64,000 nt of DNA from Nicotiana tabacum (taxonomy: Eukaryota > Streptophyta > Magnoliopsida > Solanales > Solanaceae): positions 107,310,108 to 107,374,107 of the forward strand of contig NC_134081.1 of NCBI RefSeq assembly GCF_000715075.1, in the 5' to 3' direction. Shown one piece after another: positions 12,935 to 22,873 of the stretch; position 1 is the stretch's first letter; each line of letters starts with the position of its first letter. The position numbers and the translations under genes are program-made. Below the pieces are notes generated by a model. That model was not told where the DNA came from. It saw nothing but the letters and a program-made list of their open reading frames with translations, and searched no databases.

Positions 12935-13165
12935 TAAAAAATAAAATGTGTGCACGAGGTGCCTTGAGTAAATAATGAGGATATTTGGCACGTGAATTGT
13001 CCGTGCAGTTGTGATATGAAATGTGGGAACGAGGTGTTGTGATGAAATGATAATGATAATTGGCACGTGAATTGTCCGTGCAGTTGTGATATGAAATGAG
13101 GGCACGAGGTGCCGGGGAAATATGATAATTTAATTATGGGCATGAGGTGCCGTAGAAATATAAAA
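12935..13165 (+). repeat. Repeat of GGCACGTGAATTGTCCGTGC and GGCACGAGGTGCC hairpin units in LTR B
   Basis: Two main units of about 90 bp plus partial ones. Each holds self-complementary stretches: GCACG with CGTGC, and GGCAC with GTGCC. Confidence 0.7.
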
Positions 13166-14424
13166 ATGGGTTGAGACCTGTGTTTACGAAAAATATGAAA
13201 ATGGGTTGAAACCCGTATTTTTATGATTATGAAATGTGGTCACATGATGACTTTTTAATTGAAAGAATTATATTCAAAATATTTATTTGAAAGGATTATT
13301 ACTTAGAAAGTATTATATGGAAGAATTATATGTGAAAGACATTTATTTGAAGGGCTTGATTTAATTGGGTGTAATTGTGTTTATTAATTGTTGAGTGATA
13401 GTGAGTGTCTTGACTGTACCTCGTCTCTACTCCACTGAGGTTAGTCTTGATACTTACTGGGTACCGACCGTGGTGTACTCATACTACACTTCTGCACATT
13501 TTTGTGCAGAGCCAGGTATTGGAGATATCAGACTTGAGCAGAGTTAAAGCGCGATCGTAAGGATTCAAGGTAGAGCTGCTTGGCCTTCGCAGTCCCTAAG
13601 AGTCTTTTCATTTCATTGTACTGTTAATTTGTAATCAAATAGTATTGTATATTCGGTCCTCGTGATCATTCCATGTATTCAGTTAATGTTCGTGAATGTG
13701 ATGACCCAAAAGGTCATCTTATGTTTTAGAACTCGAATCTGTGCTCTTAAGCCTTAAAAATATCATTTTTACCCTTTTCGATTTGCGTGCGCAGTTCGCC
13801 AGATTTCCGAAAAGCTTTTATGTTGAAAACTAATGAAAATAAGAATTTTTGCCTTAAAAGTTGATTTTTATTGACTTTGATCAACATTTTTGGTAAACGG
13901 GCCCGGATAAATGCTTTGACAGTTTCAGTAGGTCCGTATCGAATTATGGGACCTGGGCATATGCCCGGAATCAAATTCGGAGGTCCCTAGCTTGAGTTAT
14001 GAATTTTTTATGAGAATTAAAAGTCTGAAAATTATTTGTTTTTAGGAATTGATTGATATTTGGCATTGTTAGTATTGGGTCCGTATTTTAGTTTCGGAGC
14101 CCGGTACAGATTCATTATGATATTTAAGACTTGTCTGTGAAATTTGGTGAGAAACGGAGTTGATTTGACGTGATTCGGACGTCCAGTTCAGAAGATATGA
14201 ATTTTAAAGTGTTCTTGAGAATTTTATTTGATTTGGTGCTAAATTCGTAGTCCTAGGTGTTATTTTGGCGATTTGATCGTGCGAGCAAGTTCGTATGATA
14301 TTTTTAGACTTGTGTGCACCTTTGATTTAGAGCCCCGAGGGCTCGGGGGAGTTTCAGATAGGCTACGGAGTGAGATTTGGCTTGGAAAACACTATTGGTG
14401 CATCTGATATTATTGCAGGCCTCT

Positions 14425-14735
14425 GATCTCGCATTTGCGAGATCAGGCATCGCAATTTCGACCTTTGAGAGGTTCGCATTTGCGAACTTCTCATCGCAAA
14501 TGCGAAGAGAAGATGGGCCAATAGTTTTTCGCATTTGCCAAGGAGTCGGGGAAGGGCAGTGATGGCAAATGCGATCATTTAGTCGCATTTGTGAAGATTC
14601 AAGGTTCGCCTTTGTGAACTTATCTTCGCATTTGCGAAGTCAGCAAAAGTGTGAAGGGCTTCGCATTTGCGATGACTCCTTCGCATTTGTGAGCTTCGCA
14701 TTTGCGAAGCTCAGGTCGCAAATGCGACATCTGCA
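14425..14735. repeat. GCRNNYGCGA array in C2, GCATTTGCGA core
   Basis: About thirteen copies of TCGCATTTGCGA or its complement TCGCAAATGCGA. It holds the same place as the GCGAACGCGA array of C1. GTAAGT follows at 14843-14848 and 15258-15263. Confidence 0.9.
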
Positions 14736-15609
14736 GCTGATCAAAATGACTTTTGGACGGGAATTTTCATTCATTTCCCAAATTTTCAAGACCTAAACAC
14801 AAGAGGCGATTTTCCAAAGACCACTTATTCCCCAAATCATATGTAAGTGATTCTATACTGGATTCTTTCAATCTTTCACTACATTTTACAAGATTTCAAC
14901 CTAAAATCTAAGGTTTTCATGGTAGAATTAGGGGTTTTGGGTAGAAACTAGGGATTTCAGAAATTTGGGGATTTAGACCTCAATTTGAGGTCGGATTCCA
15001 AAACTAATTACATATTCGGGCTCGGGGGTGAATGGGTAAATGGGATTTGGTCCGAACCTCGAGTTTTGACAAAGCGGGCCCGGGTTCGATTTTTCAACTT
15101 TTTGGAGGAAAATTTGGTGAATTTAATTTATGCAATATAATTGATTTCTTAAGCAATTTTTGATATTATTGATTCATTTTTGGATAGATAAGAGTGGTTT
15201 GGAGGTGAATTCCAAAGGAAAAGCTGTGATTGAGAATTAAGTGACCTTCGGAGAGAGGTAAGTATTGTGTCTAACCCTGACATGAGGGAATTAGGAACCT
15301 TAGATTATTTGCTAAGTGAAATTCATGTGAGTGGCGTATATGTGAGTTGACGAGTACTTATGCGCCTCCAATTTACCTGTTTTTCCATGTTTCTCAGTTT
15401 TTCTTATATTGTTTCATTCCTATGCCTAATTGTTATGTGTTATACTAGTGTTGTTCAATTTATCTTTCTTATCATGTTTATGAATTTTCTGGTTATAATT
15501 GAGTTTTATTTCAAAGTTGAGATTGATGTTATGGAACCAAATATTGAAGTAAGGTTTGTACTTGTTATTCTATCTCCCTCTTGTTATTTATGCATTGTAT
15601 TATGGTAAG

Positions 15610-16015
15610 GGAGAGTGTTAATGCATGAAGGGTGATGTCGTACCATATTGTGAGTGTTAATGCACGAAGGGTGATGCCGTGCTATATTATGACTGTTAAT
15701 GCACGAAGGGTGATGCCGCGCCATATTGTGAGTGTTAATGCATGAAGGGTGATGTCGTGCCATATTGTGAGTATTAATGCACGAAGGGTGATGCCGTGCC
15801 ATATTGTGAGTGTTAATGCACGAAGTGTGATGCCATGCCATATTATGAGTGTTAATGCACGAAGGGTGATGCCGTGTCATATTATGAGTGTTAATGCACG
15901 AAGGGTGATTTCGTGCCATTATATGAGAGTTAATGCACGAAGGGTGATGTCGTACCGTTTCTATTAATTTTATGGTGAGATTGAGAGTAAAAGCACGAAG
16001 GGTGATGCCGTGCAT
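15610..16015 (+). repeat. Tandem hairpin repeat in C2, ten units
   Basis: Ten units of about 38-40 bp, each with GCACGAAGGGTGATGCCGTGC or a near variant between TGTTAAT and CATATTGTGAG. The long His/Asn-rich frames on both strands are artefacts of this array. Confidence 0.9.
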
Positions 16016-16856
16016 TTTTCTTTACTGTATTCACTATTCCTGTTGATTCATGGTATATTGACTGCTCCGGTGATCATTCTGTTATAGTTCTTCATCTTGT
16101 ATTCCCCTCAGTATGTTCCCCTCCCGACATTTCCTGTTTAGTTCTTCATTTCTGTTATTTGTATATACACTGTTGAATTGTACAAGTTGATTTGTAGGCG
16201 CCTTGCCTTAGCCTCATCACTACTTCATCGAGGTTAGGCTTGACACTTACCAGTATATGGGGTCGGCTGTACTGATACTGCACTCTGCACTTTCTGTGCT
16301 GATTTTGATACCGGCTCGGGTTGATCGAGAATTTTGCTATTGGTCCAATGTCCGAAGACTTAAGGTAGATCTGTCGGTGTTCACAGACCTTTAAGTCTCC
16401 ATCTATCTTTTCTGTTCTACTGTTTCTTTTATTCAGACAGTTTTATTTCTTTCATACTATTAGTTGTAGTAAATTCTAGAATGCTTGTGAATTGTGACTC
16501 CAGATCCGGATGGTAGTAATTAATACAATTTTATGATATTCCGCACTTATTATATTTCATCTTAGTTAATTATTGCTAATTACTGAATGGAAATAAGGAA
16601 TTGGTTTAATGATTCTCTAACGTTGGCTTGCCTAGCAAGTGAAATGTTAGGCGCCATCACGGTCCCGTCGGTGGGAAATTTCGGGTCGTGACAGTGACTT
16701 AGTACTACCGGTCTTGGGAGGTTGTGTATTGGAATTATTTCCGCTATTAGTTTTTATAAAAAAAAAATAGCTTCAAAAAGTAATCTAAATCGGCTTACCT
16801 AGTCTTAGAGACTAGGTGCTATCACGACACCTGTGATGGGATTTATGGTCATGACA

Positions 16857-17260
16857 TCGGGGCTGGGCCCTACCACTCTGAACTGCGTCACCGGAACGGC
16901 CTCTAACTGGCTGGACTCCACCTCTAACGGTCTGACCTCCACCTACAATGGTATGATCTCCACCTCTAATGGCCTGATCTCCACCTCTAGCTGTCTGACC
17001 CCTACCTCTAGCTGGCTGAGCAGGCGGTGAAGCAACCTATTCCGGTATGATGGCACGAGAATCTTGCCGAGATCTGTTACTCGCCAATCTAGGGAAATAC
17101 CTCCTGATGTGACCAATGTTCCCACACTCATAACACATATCCTGATGTCGTGGCTGCTGAAGCTGAAGCTAACCCAAATGGGCCGGATAACCGATGTAGT
17201 AACTCTGGAGTGGTGGTGCACTGATAGGAGCTGAATGTGCACTAAATGCTGGATGTCCAT
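16857..17260 (-). pseudogene. M1 gag C-terminal remnant with zinc knuckle
   Basis: Minus-strand translation gives a Gly/Arg-rich stretch with repeated RGG-like units (about 17020-16900) and a CCHC knuckle region (about 17145-17090) in which the last Cys is Phe (RRYFP). It is the continuation of M1 beyond the B-LTR insertion, starting at the TCGGG duplication. An in-frame stop lies near 17170. Upstream gag is lost at about 17260, where the sequence switches to LTR. Confidence 0.75.
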
Positions 17261-18140
17261 TTCGCAAACACGAGGCTTTGATCGCGAACGCAAAGCTTTG
17301 CACCTCAAGCCTTCGCGAACGCGTTCACTCTTTCGCGAACGCGAAGCAAAAAATGTGTCAGCCCTAATTTTCTCTTCGTGTTCGTGAGAGTACCTTCGCG
17401 AACGCAAAGAAGAACACACCAGAAGCCTGAAGTCTGTAGAAACCAGATTTCCTAATTCCGAAATCATCCCGTAGCCCATCCGAAACTCACCCGAGCCCTT
17501 GGGGCTCCAAAACACTTGCACACAAGTCCTAAAACATCATACGAACTTGCACGCGCGATAAAATCGCCAAACTAATACCTAGAACTACGAATCGGACACC
17601 AAATGAAAGGAGATTTTCAAGAAAACTTTAAAACTTATATTTTTACAACCGGACGTTCGAATCACGTCAAATCAACTCCGTTTCTCACCAAATGCGGCAG
17701 ACAAGTCATAAATATTATAGTGGACATATACCGGGCTCCGAAACTAAAATACGGACCCGGTGTCAATAAATCCAACATCAGTAAATTCTAAAAAAGTGAT
17801 TCAACTTTCAAGCTTTTAATTTTTCATCAAAATTCCATATCTCGGGCTAGGGACCTCGGAATTCGATTCCGGGCATACGCTCAAGTCCCAAATCACGGTA
17901 CGGACCTACCGGAACTATCAAAACACTGATCCGAGTCTGTTTGCTCAAAATGTTGACCAAAGTCAACTCAGTAGAGTTTTAACGCTCTATTTCACATTTT
18001 AAACCATTTTTCAAATAAAAACTTTCCGGAAAATTGTACGGACTTCACACGCAAGTCGAGGAATGATAATTAGTGCTTTTCGAGGTTTTAGATCACATAA
18101 TTACTTATTAAATATAAAGATAACATTTTGGGTCATCACA
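17261..18140 (-). repeat. Truncated 5' LTR of M1 (family E)
   Basis: Matches 1100-1999 nearly base for base in order, including the last GCGAACGCGA units (17265-17410), and ends GGGTCATCACA at 18140. Only the U3-side part survives. Confidence 0.85.
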
Positions 18141-18151
18141 AGTATAGTATA

Positions 18152-18212
<61 letters not shown>

Positions 18213-18362
18213 GTGTATAGTATATAAGCTATATTCGATATAACATTAGCTATATTAAGATGTATATATATATATATATTATAGTATAATGTAGTATATA
18301 TACTAAGTGTATAGTATATAAGCCATATTCGATATAACATTAGCTATATTAAGATGTGTGTA

Positions 18363-18429
<67 letters not shown>

Positions 18430-18448
18430 TAAGTGTATAGTATCAACT
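18141..18448. repeat. AT/GT microsatellite with a duplicated spacer
   Basis: (AT)n at about 18151-18209 and 18377-18428, with (GT)n at about 18356-18376. Between them the block starting AAGTGTATAGTATATAAG occurs twice (18210 and 18302), with a third partial copy at 18429. The leading AGTATAGTATAG recurs after the E-LTR fragment at 47955. Confidence 0.85.
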
Positions 18449-21400
18449 TGTCACGACCCCAAATTCCCTCTGTAGGAGGTCGTGATGGCACCTAGTCTAT
18501 AAGACTAGGTAAGCCTATCAATGCGGAATAATCATAAATATCTGAAATAAATAAACCACAATTCAAATAATTACAACTCCCAAAACCCGGTAGAAATAAG
18601 TTACAAACTTCTAAAAATTTTATTCTCAATGTCTCTATGTATCAAGGTCTAAAGAAAAATAAGGAAACAACCTAAAAATGATTGAAGGGGACTCCGGAGT
18701 CTGCGGACGCTGGCAGATATACCTAAATCTCCGTGCGCAGGTAACTCACTGACGTCTAGACTGGTAAGATGTACCTGGGTCTGCACAAAAAGATGTGCAG
18801 AAGCGTAGTATGAGTACACCATAGCGGTACCCAGTAAGTGCCAAGACTAACCTCGGTAGAGTAGTGACGAGGTCAGGTCAGGCCCTACTGGAGAATAGAT
18901 AATGGCATGGAAAAATGTTTAAACAATTTAATAAGATAAACTGACTATGGAAATGAATCAAATAGTATGTCACATTTAATGAGACCAAATAATTGCAAAT
19001 AATATCTCGCGGAATCAAAACAAAATTCCTTTCAACTTTATGAAAATCACAACAATTAATCGAAGGCAACTATGGCCATAAATCAATATCAACAAGGGCA
19101 CTACCGAGGTACCGCCTTGTAGTCCCAAATCATAAATAAATTCACAATATCTCATTTCCTTATCTCACCGTGGGAGCCTTCACAATTTATTTTAAAGAAA
19201 ATATTTTTCCCGAAATAGCATCCCGCGTTTTAGCCATCCTTATCACACCGCATGACTTCTAGTAGTTACCCCTACTAGCCAAGCGTATCAAGCCACCCTT
19301 ATCTCACTACATGCGTTTCAATACCCAAATCTTATACCACCGCATGCATATCAATATCACAATATATCACAATTTTTACCTCAAGTGCCCAAATATTTCA
19401 ATTTGCCAAAATAAATCAACGACATTTTCCACAATAAAGAGCTCACGGCTCATGCCAACATAAATCATCAATAATATTTTTCCACAATAAAGAGCCCACG
19501 GCTCCATTACAATGAGTACAAAAAAATTTCAAAAATATTCAGGAATAAATAATTTAGCAAAATAATATTTCAAAATCTTTAATACGTTGCTTCAATACCA
19601 ATGTCAAATACTTCATATTAATAATTTTTAATTTAAAGAAATATCAATTTCAAATAATGCACAGAATAAAAGAAACCAAGTTTCAACCAAACAGGTAAAA
19701 CAATTAGCAGGAAAAGGTCTAGCAAATTTAAAGTATACAAATCAAATCAATGATGGAGAATACAACAAGATTTAATAAATTAATTAATATACAACAGTGA
19801 TCTTCACAATTTAAAAACATAATCCTTCACATTTAGTCCGTGTACACACTCGTCACCTCGTGTATACGACTTTTATCACATTACAATTAATACCAATCCT
19901 AGGGAAAATTTCCCCCACACAAGGTTAGACGAGTCACTTACCTCGACTTGCTCCAATTTAACCAAGTAGTATGTTCTTTCCTCGATTTTCCAATTCCGCT
20001 CGACTCGTATCTAGTCATAATTAATTCGATACAGTCAACAAATATTATAGAATTAATTCTGTAAAAAAATACTACATTTTTCAATAAAAATCCGAAATTA
20101 ACTCAAAAATGGTCCGTGGGCCCACGTCTCGGAATCCGGCGAAAGTTACGAAATATGAACGCCCATTCAACCACGAGTCTAACCATACCAAAATGACTAA
20201 ATTCCAATAAGAGTTCGACCGTCAAATCCTCAAATCTATCCAAGAGGGTTTTCAAATTTTTCCAACTTAAATCATCAATTAAAGGTTAAAAACAGTGATA
20301 GATTCGGGTAATCGAACAAAGATTGAGTTAAAAACACTTACCCCAACGTTTCTCTGAAAATCTCTCAAAAATCTCCTCAATCCGAGCTCCAATTCGTTAA
20401 AAATGGTTTTCAGAACTTAAACATTCTGCCCAGGCATTTACTCATCGCGATCGCGAACACCCATACGTGATCGCGAAGCAAAAATTACCACTGCCCTAAT
20501 TAACTCTACGCGATCGCGTATATCCTCACGCGGTCGCAGAGCACAAAATTCCCAACTCTATGCGATCACAGTCCTCTTCACGTGTTCGTGAGTCACAAGG
20601 TCTCAAAGCTACGTGATTGCATCCCGCTTCACGCGATCGCGAAGCACAAAACTTAGCACTCCTCAATTAACCTTACACGATCGCAAACAATGCCACGCGA
20701 TCGCGATGCACAGCTTGCCAAACCTATGCGATCGCGGTTGACCTCACGCGATCGCGAAGAACTAAATTAACACTGCCTCAAGTAAGACTACGCGATCGAG
20801 TCCCAATCTTCGTGATCGCGGAGAAGGTTTAAAATACCAGAAATCAGCAGCTACCAGTAGTGCCAAAATGAAGGAAAATACTCTGAATACCGTCCGAAAC
20901 ACGCCCGAGCCTCTCGGGATCTCAACCAAATATACCAACAAGTCCTAAAACACCATACAGACTTAGTCGAGTCTTCCAATCTCATCCAACAACACTAAAA
21001 ACACGAATCACTCATAGATTCAAGCCTAATGAACTTAGAAATTTCTAATTTCTAAAAATGACTCCTGAACCTATCAAATCACCTCCAATTTACCTCAAAT
21101 TTTGCGCACAAGTCATAAATGACATAACCGATATCAAAAAGTCAACCCCTCGGTCAAACTTCCCAAAAATTTAAGTTTCGGCATTTCAAGCCTAATTCCA
21201 CTACGAACTTCCAAATGAAATTTCGATCACGCTCCTAAGTACAAAATCACCATATGGAGCTGTTGGAATCATCAAAATTCTATTTCGGGGTCGTTTTCAC
21301 ATAATTCGACATCCGGTCACTATTTAAACTTAAAGTTTTATTTTTTCATCAAAATTCCATATCTCGGGCTAGGGACCTCGGAATTTGATTCCGGGCATAC

Positions 21401-21662
21401 GACCAAGTCTCAATTCATGACACGGACCTACCGGAACTGTCAAAACACTGATCCGAGTCCATTTGCTCAAAATATTGACCAAAGTCAACTCAGTTGAGTT
21501 TTAAAGCTCTAATTCATATTTTAATCCATTTTTCACATAAAAACTTTCCAGAAAATTTTACGGATTGCGTACGCAAGTCGAGGAATGATAAATAGTGCTT
21601 TTTGAGGTCTTAGAACACAGAATTAATTATTAAATTTAAAAATGACATTTTTGGTCATCACA
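18449..21662 (-). repeat. 3' LTR of M2 (family E)
   Basis: Left end TGTCACGACCCC at 18449, right end GGTCATCACA at 21662. Very similar to the M3 LTR 48102-51351 along its whole length. CCTAGTCTATAAGACTAGG (18495-18513) is a stem-loop near the LTR 3' end. Confidence 0.9.
20445..20825. repeat. GCRNNYGCGA array in M2 LTR, GCGATCGCGA core
   Basis: More than a dozen copies of ACGCGATCGCGA or decayed variants such as GCGGTCGC. The related M1 LTR has GCGAACGCGA at this place. Confidence 0.85.
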
Positions 21663-21674
21663 TTCTCCACCTCT

Positions 21675-22873
21675 AAAACAAACGTTCGTCCTCGAACGAA
21701 GTTAGAAAAAGTACCTGAGGTGGTGAATAAGTGTGGATAACGGCTGCGTATATCATGCTCGGTCTCCCAATTCGCATCCTCGACCGGATGACCCCTCCAC
21801 TGAACCTTCACTGAAGTAATGTTCTTTGACCTCAGCTTTCGAACCTGCCTATCTAAAATAGCCACTGGTTCCTCAACATAAGATAGATCCTTGTCCAACT
21901 GAACCGAACTGAAGTCCAACACATGAGTCGGATCGTCGTGATATTTTCGAAGCATAGAAACATGGAATACTGGATGAATTGCAGAGAGACTAGGTGGTAG
22001 CACAAGTCTGTAAGCCACCTCTCCAACTCTTTCAAGAATCTCAAAAGGCCCAATATACCTAGGGCTCAACTTGCCCTTCTTCCCGAACCTCATCACACCC
22101 TTCATAGGTGAAACCCGGAGCAATACCCGCTCACCAACCATGAATGTAACATCATGAACCTTCCGATCTGCATAACTCTTCTATCTAGATTGGGTTGTAC
22201 GAAGTTGATCCTAAATCAACTTTACCTTTTCCAAGGCATCCTGAACCAAGTCTGTACCCAATAGTCTAGCCTCGCCCGGTTCGAACGAACCCACTAGAGA
22301 GCGGCACTGCCTACCATACAAAGCCTCATACGGAGACATCTGAATGCTTGACTGGTAATTTTTGTTGTAAGCAAACTCTGCAAGTGGTAAGAACTGATCC
22401 CAAGAACCCCCAAAATCTATCACACACGCACGGAGCATATCCTCCAGTATCTGAATAGTGCGTTCGGACTGCCTGTCCATATGAGGGCGAAATGATGTAC
22501 ACAACTCTACTCGAGTACCCAACTCACGTTGTACTGCCCTCCAAAACTATGAGGTAAACTGTGTACCCCGGTCAGAGATGATAGATACCGATACACCTTG
22601 AAGTATGACAATCTCGCAAATATATACCTGGGCCAGCTGCTCTAAAGAGTAAGTAGTAATCACATGAATGAAATGAGCTGATTTGGTCAGCCTATCCATA
22701 ATCACCCAAACTGCATCAAACTTTCGCTGAGTCCGTGGGAGCCCAACAACGAAATCCATAGTGATCCGCTCCCATTTCCATTCTTCAATCTCTAACTTCT
22801 GGAGTGATCCACCCGGTCGCTGATGCTCATATTTCACATGTTGACAATTTAGACACTGAGATACATACCCCAC
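21675..22873 (-). pseudogene. M2 pol 3' part: integrase core, C-terminal domain, chromodomain
   Basis: From 22873 downward: integrase zinc-region end (CLNCQ), catalytic core with MDFVVGLP and ISDRGTQF, then a QSERTIQ block holding the third acidic residue (about 22450). Next come the GKKGKLSPRYIGPF block and a chromodomain-type VKVQWRGHP / ANWETE end near 21735-21675. Frames break at about 22547-22522 and 22211-22141. The upstream coding part resumes at 34148 beyond element A. Confidence 0.88.

Larger units (their letters stand above)
13697..16693 (+). mobile_element. C2: solo LTR of family C inserted in LTR B
   Basis: Starts TGTGATGACCC and ends ...TTTCGGGTCGTGACA. Flanks are GTGAA (13692-13696) and GTGAC (16694-16698), a 5 bp target duplication with one later change. 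Family-B sequence continues uninterrupted across it. Its motif array has the GCATTTGCGA core, and its tandem hairpin array has ten units. No coding sequence. Confidence 0.9.
5474..16856 (+). mobile_element. Solo LTR of family B, plus strand, with nested insertions
   Basis: Starts TGTAACGACCC at 5474 and ends ...GGTCATGACA at 16856. TCGGG flanks both sides (5469-5473 and 16857-16861), showing a 5 bp target duplication. The family-B parts are 5474-6884, 12282-13696 and 16694-16856. They align to the uninterrupted minus-strand B LTR at 54755-58506, except that several hundred bp are missing between 6884 and 12282. No internal gag/pol lies between the ends, so this is a solo LTR product rather than a full element. 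It disrupts M1 between the gag zinc-knuckle region and the protease. Confidence 0.85.
1..18140 (-). mobile_element. M1: degraded Ty3/gypsy chromovirus, minus strand, interrupted by nested LTRs
   Basis: Read on the minus strand, this element runs from a truncated 5' LTR (17261-18140) through a gag remnant (16857-17260) and pol (5473-2013) to a polypurine tract and the 3' LTR (1999 to beyond the left edge). The two LTR parts match over about 900 bp (1100-1999 against 17261-18140), which ties them to one element. The gag N-terminus, leader, primer site and the rest of the 5' LTR are missing at a junction near 17260. A family-B solo LTR (5474-16856) splits the gag/protease region and is bounded by TCGGG on both sides. 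DPGST protease and the long LTRs suggest the Tekay/Del lineage; that assignment is an inference from motifs, not from a tree. Confidence 0.85.

Noticed and set aside
12509..13105. 198-codon minus-strand frame rich in His, Ile and Thr
   Set aside because: Covers LTR B tandem repeats; the same region in the other B copy has different frame breaks.
14425..14735. CRISPR-like array of short repeats with variable spacers
   Set aside because: Repeats are about 10 bp, in both orientations, with irregular spacing, inside plant retroelement LTRs; no cas genes.
15584..16015. Repetitive ARHHPSCINTHNM protein, 143 codons
   Set aside because: Translation of the ten-unit tandem repeat in C2. The unit length is not kept in frame in C1.
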